A stretch of DNA of 64,000 bases from Oenanthe sinensis (taxonomy: Eukaryota > Streptophyta > Magnoliopsida > Apiales > Apiaceae), in assembly GCA_028671895.1 (NCBI GenBank), contig CM053796.1:35958860-36022859 (forward strand). Reading direction: 5' to 3'. The translations under genes were made by a program, and so were the position numbers. Shown one piece after another: positions 10,570-22,657 of this stretch; positions within the stretch are counted from its first letter, which is position 1; each line of letters begins with the position of its first letter. The notes under the pieces were generated by a model that was given only the letters and a program-made list of their open reading frames with translations, did not search any database and was not told the origin of the DNA.

Positions 10570-13500
10570 ATGGCAGGTGAGCTTCAATTATACATATATC
10601 TATTGTGGTACTGGTTTCAGTTAGTTTTAATATGATTCCAGTTGAATACGTGTAATTATTTGTTTTGTGATTTCGATTATTTGTGTGATTTAAATTAGAC
10701 ATTTCTGTTCATTATTGTTTGTTTAAGTTGAATCAAGTGAATGTTAAAGTGGAGTCTAGAGTGTTTTCGAGCTTTTCATGTTGTTATTAACCTCTAATTA
10801 TATATATATGCTAGTTGATATTCGGTTACAATTGATAAGGATTTATGATTATTTACTTTGTTTCGTAATGCAAAATTTATGTTACTGCTCTTTCGCCTGG
10901 TTGGTTCAGTGGTGTGCTGAAAGAGATGGATTAGTAGTTGGTATTAGATTTAGAAATATCGTGAAATTTAAGTTCTAATGTATGAATGAGAAATAGAGAA
11001 TATACTGATATTTTATTACGGAATTGGTAGATTGTGTATGATGATGACAACGGAGATGCTTGACTAGTAGAACAGTCCAGTCCTAAAAATAAATAAAAAA
11101 TTGGGAATGGACGGAGTTTATATGAAATGAAAAACTAGATATCTTTTGTAGGACTTGAAATTTTAATAGTTCCATAGAATGTAGATTGTGGATAGTAGAT
11201 ATTGACAGCCTTACAATTACACCTCAACGTTTCTTCTTCAAGTCTGCTTATTTTAGTCTTAACTACATTTGTGGCAACCCCAAATGTCAATCTGCATGCA
11301 GGTTGCCTTGCTATAGCATTCTGATTCAAGGGCTAGATTCTACCCTTTTGTGTTCTTGAGTGTATGTTTTTGGCTGTGGTCGTTGGATACTTGGATTGTT
11401 GTAATAACTGCCTCATGGTATTCTAGTGTATTAAATATTCCAACTCAATCTTGAGTAATTAAGGTGTTATGCACCCGGGGCCTGTATGAGTGCTGTAGTC
11501 AGTTAGGTGTATCCTCATCACTCTATAGAAGTGATCATTATAGCTATGAGAATGCGGCGTAAAGATCTTTTGCAATTATAGAAAGTCTTTTCAACAATTA
11601 GGCATGGAATCGACCTTTGATGACGATCTTGTAATTTTTTAAACCAGTTGGTGATGAATCACCAATTCATTTGCAAACATGATAAAAGATTGCAGCAGAA
11701 CTTAATAAGTGTAACTCATTGGATGGTTGCCTTCCATCAATTCATCAAAATAAATTCTCCCAGTGCGACTTTGGAATAAAAATGATTTGAATTTTTGTGG
11801 CAGCTATTTCTAATGAGGAATCTGATAGAACTGAATTTTTTTATGCAGCAATTTCTGGAAAAATATCACAAAATGTTTTGGTTGCACAGTGCTGCAAGCA
11901 GAACAGACAATTCAGTCCCCAGTGTCAGAGGGATAGATTTGCCCATGTCACACACAAATCACTTTCCTTTCAAGGAGTTAAATTGTCATGGGATGGAACC
12001 TCCACCATGCAATCGCATAGATTCTCAAAACTTAACCGAGGAATTGTTTACTGCAACGGTTTGTGCTAGATTCTCACTCTTTAGTTGACTTTAATCAACC
12101 AAAGTTTTTGAAACCCTTACAATAGTTTAGTTATCTGGTATTTTTTCCAGATGTATTGTACTCATCACTTATCGGCACATATGATTACTTTATTACATTG
12201 AGTATGAAATGCTGTGGTGGTTACTGTTCTTGATTTTTTTCTCATTCAACTATGAAGTTACAATTCAAATGAACTCTCCTTGCAGTTGCTCCATCTGCCA
12301 CAGCAATACCATCTCTTGAAAGGGTCGATTTCCTTAAACTTCAAAATGGCAGGTACAACATTTTCTTACATCATCCACTTATCTTCTTTAATACATAAAC
12401 ATGTTGTATATTAATTCCACAGAATTCTATGATGTTCTCTGCTTCCTTTGTATCTTATATTAAATGGCAGGGAATGATCTGCTTATCCACTTAGCTTGTA
12501 AATCTAGACTGTCACCACTCAACTTTAATACGACAACTGATGAATAGTATGTTTAGGTCCTGTCAAATAGTCTGGTGTTTCTTTGTATTTGGAATGAGGC
12601 CTATATTGTTGTGATCCATCATTAGAGAGCTAGGGCCCATCAAGAATTGAGTGCATGTTTCAAAATCAGCTAATGTGTGTATGTATCCTTTTTGTAAAAT
12701 ATTTTTTTGTGAATATTATGTTTGTAATTTGTTAACAATATGTATGTTTGCTTTAATGGTATGAGAGTGTTCTTGTGACAAAGAGGTTATGTGTTCGATT
12801 CATCTTGCAAACAAATCTTTTTAAAAAAATTATAAGTGATCTAATATTAAATGGCAGGGAATGATCTGCTTATCCACTTAGCTTGTAAATCTAGACTTCC
12901 ACCACAACTTTAAATACTACAACTTATGAATAATATGTTTAGGTCCTGTCAAATGGTCTGGTTTTTCTTTGTAATTGGAATGAGGCCTATATCGTTGTGA
13001 TCCATCATTAGAGAGCTAGGGCGCATCGAGAATTGAGTGCATGTTTCAAAATCAGCTAATGTGTGTATGTATCCTTTTTGTAAAATAGAAAATTGGGTAA
13101 GTAATCTATTTGTAGCCACAAATGAGAATACTAAGACATTATATGAACAGTGTGCAATACTGAAGAGAGATATAGGAAAAAACCACCTTCGCTAACATTT
13201 TTTGGTGCAGTGACATTCGTGGTGTTTCTGTTGCTGGTGTAGAGGGGGAACCTATTAACATTACTGAATTAGTAACAGAAGCAATAGCAGCTGCCTTTTC
13301 TGCATGGCTTTTGAATAAAAAGAAATCTGATGGATCTAGGCAGCTGAGAGTTTCCATTGGCCAAGATTCTCGTGTATCTGCACAGAAATTACAGGTATCG
13401 GTTGCCAATATATTTACTTCTACTTAATGTCTGAATAATTAATAGTAACTGAATATGATCAAGATTCATGAGATATGTCATCAGGTTGTCATTGGATACA

Positions 13501-16500
13501 TTCTCTTTACTTTATGCTTTTTGACTTGTTGTCTTGCTTTTCACTCTTTACTAAGTCTGAAGTTGGGACTTGGAATAATATGATGGAAGAAAAAGGTTCT
13601 TAATAGATAGAATGTAGAGAATGTATATTCCTCACTTTCAGTTTTGTCATGGCATCCTAGGGCTTTAACAAGTCACGACATCTTTCTCTCTGTGTCTAAA
13701 TCTCTATGTCGTGGCTGTTGTCAACTCTTTGCATCCTTAATTTCAAGGACTAGGCAACATTGCAGATTTATCAATTGGCCAGATCTTCTTCAACCCGGCT
13801 CAAAACTGCTTCCAACCGACCCGATATGCTCATTCCCATTTAGTCGTATTCATCATTCTTCTTATAAATTTGTATCTCTGACTTCATTACTTATTTGTTT
13901 CTTGATGTATTTTTTCTTTTCCTTCTAAATGCTGACGGCAGTCACTATACGAGTCTATTTGGTTTATCTTATAATCTTTTTAACTATGTTTTAACAATTG
14001 GTTTATATATACATGTTGAAATGTTTTATTTATATAATTTATGATGTGTTAAGTTAGATACTTAACCAATTATGAATGTGGCTACTGAGTATGACCTATA
14101 ATATATAATATATAGGGTAATATATATATATATATATTATTGTTATATATTTGTTATCAATATGAGTTTAATATTGAGTTTAATACTGAGTATTAAACTG
14201 AATAATGTTGCATTATTTTTGTCTTTTTATATTAGTTTGGTCCTTGGGGAATATAATTATAATAAAAGGTCATAATAACTTGATTTTAATTATAGAATAA
14301 AAATATATGTGTTTGTGCGTGAGCGCAATTGTGATATTCTATATTGTGAATGCCATATTACCACACAAACACTTTATCGCCAACTCGCCATAACAAACGA
14401 CAAATGTTTCCAACACCATGGTGCCATAACTGCAATGCTCATTTAACCATTTCACTTTCTTCATTGAAAGAATGAGATTATATAATATAAGATATTAAAA
14501 AAATTTGCCCGATCTAGAGGCAGTCAAGAAAGCCGTATATGTGAATATATAACCTACGTAAAAATAGACTAATCCATCCGCCAATTTATCTCACCAACGA
14601 ATCAAATTGGCCAAAGTTGTGCTTTCATGAGCTTATGCTAAAGTTTCAACCAATTCTTGCCAATAGCCACACCACGATTTTAAGAACATAAATCGAGTAG
14701 CCCAAACGAGGTGTCAAATAAGAACATCCATGTGATAAGTTTACTTTTACCATCTCAATTTTCCAGATTTATATTTAGTTACCAAGTTATCACTAGCTTA
14801 TATATTTAACATCCTGATTTGAGCACGATTGGATACCCCAAGTGGTAATGGGTTTATCCTCTGTCGTCCCAGGTCCTGGGTTCGACTCTGGCTCACCCAG
14901 AGATTATTTAGAACAGATACTCATACCGCTTCCTTTATATTAAGAGTTTTTAAATTCTATATTTAAAATTATGGCGCAACCCAATTCTTATATAAAATTT
15001 TCTTTTTATGAATTGGGCCGCTTGCATATAACTTGAGTAATAAGAAATTCACAGATTTCATTAGATTATCGACCATAGATATAGAAAAAAGAGCCGGCTG
15101 AAGCTACGCACTTGGCCTTGGATCATCTAATAAGGGTTCAGAAGATGAGTTTTATATAAATATTGTTATTTTATTTTCTACTGCATCAGTTCTCTTCTTT
15201 ATATCTTTCTTTTCATTACCTTTTTAAGCTGATAATCCCCTAGTTTAAACGCTGTCGAGCCTCCTTGGCATAGGCTATCTTAGACTCTCTGTACCTACAC
15301 CTGCATAAAAAGGGTATAAGAGATATCGGCTGGCAATTTCAGTTTAACTGGTTTCTTTTTTCTGTTACACAGACACAGGCAGTGGCTAAACCCTTTGTTA
15401 TTATTATTAATTTTTATGCGAGAGTTTATATCTGACTTGGATGATGATTATGAAATTAAATAACCTAAAAAAAATAGAAAACACTAATTTTGTGTCTCAG
15501 CAAACCGGTAGATTCTAAGACTTGCTTAAATATAAGACGCCCTTTGCTTGAAGTTTGTGTTACAGCTAATTTGTGATGAATCTTATTCTAAAGAGAAATA
15601 CTAGACTCGTTAATAGCAATAATATTTCGAAGCTCTTACATTGATGCTTGACATATTATACAATATTGTTTTGTTAATATGTTTAGCTTAATAAAGATGT
15701 GAATAATTCCTTATGCATCATTTGATTGTCTTTGATATTAAAAACACTAGGTTTCTTCATCATTGAGTAAAAACATAGATAACAGAGATTGTATGTATCG
15801 CATATGCCTGCAGTTTCAAGATTCACTATTTTACTCTTTTAACTATGATTTCATTATAACTTTCAGGATGCAGCTTCTCGAGGAATTGCAGGAGCTGGTC
15901 TCGATGTTGTTCAGTATGGGTGGGCATGATGTTACAATATATAAATGTTGTCTAATCATAATTCTATTTTTATGTATCTAGAGTTTTTCTTATTAATATT
16001 CCAAAATGCGGTGTTTATATGTTCGGCTTGAATGGGGGTAAAGAACGGAAATGATCCGTTATAAACCTGTTTAAAGTAATTTTTCTCTCTGGGTCTCTCC
16101 CATCTATTTTTGTATTCAGATGGGCTGGAGCGTGAAGAGTGAAGACAAGTCAAAAAGTTGATACTTAATTTTTTTTTGAATCCAGTGTCTTGCCTAGCTT
16201 GTAAGTTGTATTTGAAGCTTGTATCTGAGGCTAGACTAGCCTAGCCTCACAATTTTGTGATTCCTTTATGGTGGATGGATGACAATTCTATTACCTGGAA
16301 AATTTCATTCTTTGACAATCTTATGCTAGGCGATGCCTTTGCCTTGCCCACTCACAGTAGTTACTGGTTGTGATTGTTCTGGGGGCAAACCTGATTGTTA
16401 TATTATGTAATTAACTAGTTTAAAGAAACACTTTAATGAAGAAGTGCTTGTTTCAGAATTAATGCTCCAGATGTCATTGTTTCGAAGTGGGTTGTGATCT

Positions 16501-19500
16501 TGACCATTAATTATGCTGAAATTCTCAACAAAATTGAGATTGCTTTCTATTTTAGAACGCAGGAGCAATATACTTTCTTATACATTTTTTGGTTACCTCT
16601 TATTAACAACGTATCATATTTTTAATGATTTTGTATCGTGATGATGAATTAGCGATTCTCCATGTGGGATAATTAAGACCTATGTTACCCGGACTCGGCT
16701 GGAAGTGTCCATCATGGATACGTGTTCAAGTGTCGGACTCGGCAATTTTTTGAAAACTCTATATGTTTTTGGCTTGAAATAAGTGTCCAAGAGTCCATAC
16801 CCATGTCTAAGTGTCAAGTGTGCGACACGGGTACTCGAAATAAAATGAAGAGTCCGGGTAACAGAGATTAAGACAATCTTTTTGTTTAAACTTATTATCA
16901 CCGACCATTTAGAAAATACAATGCAAGTAGCAGTATTTATTTTTCGTGCTGGTTAGGCTAAAACCTATCTAGGCGTACAGGGAAAGCCTTTAAAAGGCCC
17001 AAAGACTATAATTGTTTTATTGTTGAGGTCTTGGGCTAGATGAATTCAGTACAAATTGTTTTGAAGAAAAAAACATGTGTGTGCATCTAATTTATCATAT
17101 AATTCTCAAACTGATGAATTTGAAAATTTCTATATTTGTTTTGATAGACTAGCATCCACACCAGCAATGTTTAATAGCACGCTGACTGAAAAAGACGACT
17201 TACTATGCCCTGTTGATGGATCCATTATGATAACAGGTCAGTTCTTTGAATAACTTGCTTCTTATTGCTTCCTTTCCCGTGTTTGGATTGTGTGTTACTT
17301 ATGCTTATGCAACATGTCTTTCTCTGTATCTGACTCCCAGTCTCTTAAAAGTTGTTAAGTAACCAACTCTTCTAAAACCTTAAGGTGTTAGAAGGATCCC
17401 TTAATTAGATCATATTATATTCAACACCTCTCACTCGTACGGACAACAAGCTAGCAGACAAATGAACAAATAAATTTAAACAATAGGGGGTTAGGCTGGA
17501 GGGCTAGAATCCGGGAGGCTGGTCCCTCTTCCTAAATTTGTTCTCTGTTATCATGCAAGTAACCAACTCTTCGAAACCTAAAGGTGTTAGGAGGCCTTAA
17601 TTGGATCAATATTATATTCAACAAAAGCACCAAAAATGCAAGGGATTTGGTCTCACAGGATACCCATTACAAAAAGTAGTTAACGAGAAAGGAAACGAAT
17701 GCTAATTTCCCATATAAACCATCAAACCAAGTGTGATCAGTTTAGAACATATTATTTGATTATCTTCTTCTCTTATTTTTTCAGGCAAGTGATTATCATT
17801 CTTTTAATAATGAAGCTTGTAATCTTCATAGTTAAAGAGTTCAATTTAAAATTTAATATATTAAAGAATTGCACTTCGTTTGTGATTTGGTATTGGTTCC
17901 ATGCTTTCTAATTGCCTACGTCATGAGATCACCTGAATAATACCTTTAAGCGATCTCCCGCAGCAAGTCATCTTCCTTACAACAGAAATGGCTTTAAGTT
18001 CTTCACAAATGCTGGAGGGCTTGGGAAACCTGACATTAAAGACATTCTGGAACGGGCAGCAGATATATACAAAGGCTTCACGACGGAATCCTTAATGGAT
18101 TCTGAGAGAAAAGCTTCCTCATCTATAAAGAGAGTCGACTACATGAGTGTCTATTCATCTGATCTTGTTGCAGCAGTTCGCAAAGCTTCAGGAAATACTG
18201 GTAATAATATCATGGAATTTATAGGGAAATTGGTGTAGTTATATGGGGGCATCAACATTCTTTCTGTTGGTAACTGTTAACAGTTCTTCTGATTTAGTTT
18301 TATCATTCATAATTTTTTACACGAGATACTGTACTCATCCTATTAAATTCTCTTGGATTCCCAGAAAAGCCATTGGAGGGTTTCCATATAATTGTTGATG
18401 CAGGCAATGGAGCGGGAGGTTTTTTTGCTGTGAGTAACAGTATCTGTATCACTTCAATAATTTTTGTTTCACGTGTCTTTTTCCACGATAGAGTTAATAT
18501 GTGGTCAAATAAACAATAGTCCAACCCATCTTTTTTTCAGTTTAAACTACAACACCCACATGCTGATCATTAATTTTTAATTACTTCAACAACTCTTGTG
18601 ACTTCTGAAATCTGTACAAGCATAATTTAACTGATTGGATCCATCATCCATCTATTTGTAACTTCAACATATGTACCAGCCTTTTTCTGTTGTTTATAGA
18701 CAGACTCCCTCCATTCACGAAAACTCCCCCATTTTTTAAACTTAGATGTACTAACGCTTCATTTTTATCCCTCAGAATTTAACGCCTAAGAAAGTGAGTT
18801 TCTTTGTATGTGATATATGGCCTGATAATGAAATATTGATGTCAAATTTGAGGCAATGATGTCATTTTATACTATCGTATATGATAAATGGACCTCAATA
18901 TAGATTGAGAACTAGTTTTAATTGGTAATTATGCGGAAAGGAGGGAATATTTTTTTCACATCTTGCTATATATGATATAATCTGACTCCCTTAAAATAGA
19001 AGTGGGACTCATTCATGATTAATACAAGTTGTGTTCATAAGATACGACAGGTTGTTTTTGTAACAAAATATGTTTTCTTTGCCATGCCAGTACAAGATGG
19101 TAACTGAGTTTGTAATGATTATCAGGGAAAGGTCCTTGAGCCTCTTGGGGCTCTTACTTCTGGCAGTCAGTTCTTGGAGCCTGATGGTACAGTTTTAAAC
19201 CCTAGATTCACAATTAAAAATTCGACATCCTTCCTTATTTTGTGGAAAAAATCTATTTATTCAGGTTTATTTCCCAATCATATTCCTAATCCTGAGGATA
19301 AGGCAGCAATGAAATCTATCACAGAAGCAGTCCTTAGTAACAAGGCTGATTTGGGGATCATTTTTGATACAGACGTTGACAGGTGATATGCCTAAAGTTG
19401 ATGTTCATAAATTTTGTTGGGTTTTTATTGATACAAGTTCTTCCCAGATCTGCTGCTGTGGATTTTGCTGGTTGTGAGTTGAATCGGAATCGCCTGATTG

Positions 19501-22178
19501 CTTTAATGTCTGCTATTGTTTTAGAGGAAGTAAGTGTTTATTAATCACAGCTGTCATTCAGTTTGCTACTTCAGACCTGAGTCTAAACTATCTACTACTT
19601 TCATTTCCTTGTCTAGCATCCCGGAACAACTATTGTCACCGACAGTGTGACATCGGATGGATTAACTACATTTATTGAGAAGAAGCTGGGTAAGAGGAAA
19701 TTGAAGCAGATTGAAATTTCTGTCACCTTGAAGTGTTTTTATGTCTTAATTTTCCACAGGAGGCAAGCATCATCGGTTTAAGAGAGGATATAAAAATGTC
19801 ATTGATGAAGCAATTCGTTTGGTAAGATTAGTAATCATCTCATAAGGCCTAAGGGTTATCTTAAGTTAAATTTTAAATGTTATTTTGCCTTGTGGCAGTT
19901 TGTTGAGTAAAGAAAATTAAATCTGGAGTGGACAACTGTACAGTTGTTATCTGCATTTTTTATTAGTATGTTGTGATATTGAGTTTTGTACAGTCATGCT
20001 CATTTAAATGATTAATCCCCTTTTTTCTCGCAATGCCTTCTCCCCATGGGTCTTGATATCCATGTCTAATAGAGATAATGCTTGGCTTTAGGTAAATTAA
20101 GTATTTGCAGCATAATTTATTGAATGCGATGCCGCAAGAGTGAACTGGATAATACTGAGGAGGTAGTAGTATAGGGGAAAAAGTATTTTGAAATGTTTGA
20201 TTACTTTGGAACTTTTTAATAAATTATATGTATCTACGCATCTTCCTCATCAGTCTCTAATTTCTAAATTTCCGTAGCGGTTTGTCATTTAATTGTAGAT
20301 CCCCTTGGACTATTCACTTAAGCATAAGATACCAGTGTAAACACACTTGCACATGATTTTTTGTTAGTGCAACAATAAGTGATAGTTCTAAAGAAATTTA
20401 AGCATTCCTTGTAACCCAAGGGTCAGAACTTGGTGGTTCTGGATCTAGGTACTGGGAGCTTGTCTTCCATTGTGTTTTCTCTTGTTCCCTGACGAGAGAA
20501 CGCGTTTCTGCTTCCCATGGTTAGCTGCCAACTCCACGCTCTCTCTGCAAGCAGAACAGAATAGATATGTATATGTGTGTGTGTTTATCTGTATACCAAT
20601 AATATAGTAATAGTTTCAACACTCATATATTCCCGTGCTTATTTTTATGGTAATTGTTTTATTTATTAATATTCACAGTTCAGAATTTAAGATAAAGAAA
20701 AGTTTCCTTTACAGAACTCAGTTGGAGAAGAATCGCATTTGGCCATTGAAACCAGTGGTCATGGTGCACTCAAGGAGAACCACTGGCTCGATGATGGTGC
20801 GTACCTCATGGTAAGTTATAATAATAAGTTAGTTTGTATGTGTCTCAAAAACTCTCGCCCACAACATTGCAGATTTCCATAGCAATCGCTTGTATTTCCA
20901 GCAGGCCTTGGAGGGTGTAATTCAGTTTACACCTCACCATATACGTGATATGTTTTCTTTTGGCACTACTTGCAGGTCAAACTGTTAAATAAACTTGCAT
21001 CAGCTAGAGCTTCAGGACTAGGTGGCGGCAGCCAAGTTTTGACAGATTTGCTGGATGGTTTGGAAGAACCAGCTGTGGCTGTTGAACTTAGAATAAAGAT
21101 TGATCAGGATCATGCAGATTTAAAAGGAAGGTATTATATTAGACGTGGTAATGCTCGGATGAGTATATAAGGCTTTTGTATATATTGCTAACTCGGTATA
21201 ATGATATTCCAGATCTTTCCGGGAGTATGGAGAGGCTGTGTTAAAACATTTGGAGAACATTAATGATTTAGATCCAAAGCTTCAGAAAGTTCCTGTTAAC
21301 TATGAAGGCGTAAGATCCCTGACTTAATAATTAAACTGTGCCTTGGTTCTTACCTGGATTGTCTATATTTCTACCTATCCATCATTTCATTGCAATCATA
21401 GCAGTCATGATTTAGTTAACTCAGCCTAAAGATGTGGAATGAGATCAAAATCTCTTGTTCAAATTTTGTTAATGCCAAAAATTATTCCTCACTATTGCAA
21501 GATACAACTTGCACAAACAATACATATCATTAAATTATAATGATTCTCGCCTAAATATTCCAGCAATTTGTAGTAAGTGGTGCTTGTAAAGTTTGTGCAT
21601 CTGCACCCCCTCCAAATTCCAAAAAGACAAAAGAATGAGATCACCCTTCTTTTAATGATAGCAGTTTGTGTCAATAAAGAGTTGTGGGTGAGTGGACATA
21701 GAACCTTACATCGAACTTACAAGACTAGGTCTAGACAAGGTTAGTAGAGATATCTATAAACAAGATACTTGTTTGTCATCTCAAGTTCAAAACTTAAAGA
21801 TCAGTATATTATTCTTTTTAGGAATTTTTCAGGTTGAATTAGTTTAAAAAAGTTTGACATCAGCATCCTCTGCTTTCTTTCCATATTAACAGGTCAGAGT
21901 TTCCGGTTATGGCGGATGGTTCCTTCTTAGGTTGTCCCTGCATGACCCAGTTTTGCCCCTCAACATCGAGGTATTGAAAAATGAGCCTTGGCTGATATAT
22001 CATATATTTTATTCCTATGAAGTATTTACGACTAACTGAAAATTTAAAATCAATGGAACTGTTTTCCTAGGCGTCAACTAGAGATGATGCTCTAAAACTC
22101 GGACTTGCTGTATTGGCTGCCGCAAATGAGTTTCCAGCTTTAGATGCATCTTCATTGTCAAATTTTATTAAAGTATGA
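10570..22178 (+). CDS. Phosphoglucomutase/phosphomannomutase-family protein, plastid type
   Basis: Alpha-D-phosphohexomutase superfamily member of the plant clade that includes Arabidopsis AT1G70820 (from memory). It should transfer phosphate within a hexose phosphate; the substrate is not shown. Exons: 10570-10576, 11804-12058, 12286-12352, 13211-13394, 15867-15919, 17148-17236, 17964-18200, 18365-18429, 19126-19186, 19265-19382, 19448-19529, 19617-19689, 19760-19821, 20715-20810, 20976-21130, 21213-21309, 21893-21970, 22071-22178. They total 1887 nt, 628 residues. Residues 1 to ~80 look like a chloroplast transit region. Seen: LQNGSDIRGVSV; the phosphoserine loop TASHLPYNRNG with Ser ~220, split by an intron; the metal loop DTDVDR (374-379); the sugar loop ETSGHGALKENHW (463 onward); and a C-terminal domain with SGYGGWFLLR. 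The first coding exon is only ATGGCAG. The gene is 11.6 kb because several introns carry inserted repeats. Confidence 0.9.
12457..13086. repeat. Intronic direct duplication, 2 x ~243 bp
   Basis: 12457-12700 and 12844-13086, both in intron 3 of the PGM-family gene, are near-identical. Each starts ATATTAAATGGCAGGGAATG, contains TTTAGGTCCTGTCAAAT, GAATGAGGCCTATAT and TGATCCATCATTAGAGAGCT, and ends TATCCTTTTTGTAAAAT. They differ by scattered substitutions and small gaps. The 143 bp between them are unrelated and look SINE-like. Confidence 0.85.
12745..12830 (+). mobile_element. tRNA-like (SINE-like) segment between the duplicated copies
   Basis: GGTATGAGAGTGTTCTTGTG, then AAGAGG and TGTGTTCGATTCATC, resembles the A-box to B-box half of a tRNA (GTTCGATTC is box-B-like). 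An A-rich run follows. It lies exactly between the two copies of the intronic duplication. It may be a decayed SINE; no target duplication was recognised. Confidence 0.35.
14821..14910 (+). mobile_element. tRNA-derived SINE-like copy B
   Basis: In intron 4 of the PGM-family gene. CCAAGTGGTAATGGG is box-A-like and CTGGGTTCGACTCTGG is a good box B about 40 bases on. The sequence parallels 2774-2860, so it is a second and better-preserved member of that family. The 3' limit is uncertain. Confidence 0.6.
16680..16866. mobile_element. 187-bp MITE with 8-bp target duplication
   Basis: The left end CTATGTTACCCGGACTC and the right end GAGTCCGGGTAACAGAG are inverted repeats with one mismatch in 17. 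Flanks are identical octamers ATTAAGAC at 16672-16679 and 16867-16874, the size expected for hAT-type insertion. The interior repeats AAGTGTCC / AAGTGTCGGACTC / AAGTGTGCGACAC motifs and has no reading frame. It lies in intron 5 of the PGM-family gene. Confidence 0.85.
17353..17623 (-). mobile_element. 271-bp TRIM retrotransposon in PGM intron 6
   Basis: Two direct repeats, 17353-17426 (74 bp) and 17554-17623 (70 bp), share TAACCAACTCTTC, GGTGTTAG(A/G)AGG, CTTAATT(A/G)GATC and ATTATATTCAACA. Read on the minus strand each starts TGTTGAATATAAT; the 17554-17623 copy ends CA and the 17353-17426 copy also ends CA. Directly inside the first (17553 down to 17543) is TGATAACAGAG, 9 of 11 matches to the initiator-Met tRNA primer site TGGTATCAGAG. 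GAGTGAGAGG, a purine tract, abuts the second LTR. Flanks are AAAGT and AAAGC. These are the parts of a terminal-repeat retrotransposon in miniature. It has no coding capacity. Confidence 0.7.
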
Positions 22179-22657
22179 GATTGAGGCTTTATGAGGTCAA
22201 ACTTCGACTTTCCATCAAAATTTTGTCAACTGTACTTTCTCAAGTGGTGCAAGTCTGTAATAAGTGTTTTAGGCTTTAGCAGAATGCTAAAATATCATGT
22301 CCTTGAAAGTGTGTGTCATACGGACAATACAATTGGATGAAATGGTGTTTACACAGTCTGCCCAAGAAGTTACTATAGATGTGTACATGTAATGACATCT
22401 CCATTATTGCAGTTGCAGATCTGGAACATATTGTAATATGATCATATAGTATGATGGTTGTGTATTAACTTGTATTTTCTGCAATTGGATTTTCAAAATT
22501 TTAATAAAACTAAATAAATATTTACTCGAAAAATAATTGCTCTATTTATATACACAAATGATTTTTGACAAATTTAGATGCAAGAAACAAGTGTCAGGCA
22601 TACTTCTTCACCCCTTAATGCTTTATGTAACATCATTCCCTAAGAAAAAGAATCCAA
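22179..22657. other. Convergent intergenic region
   Basis: Shared 3' space between the PGM-family gene (+) and the GNAT gene (-). It contains AATAAAACTAAATAAATA near 22503, which could serve as a polyadenylation signal. Nothing else seen. Confidence 0.5.

Noticed and set aside
18708..18952. Possible Stowaway MITE (CTCCCTCC ... GGAGGGA) in PGM intron 8
   Set aside because: Only the outer 8 bases pair convincingly and no TA duplication is seen.
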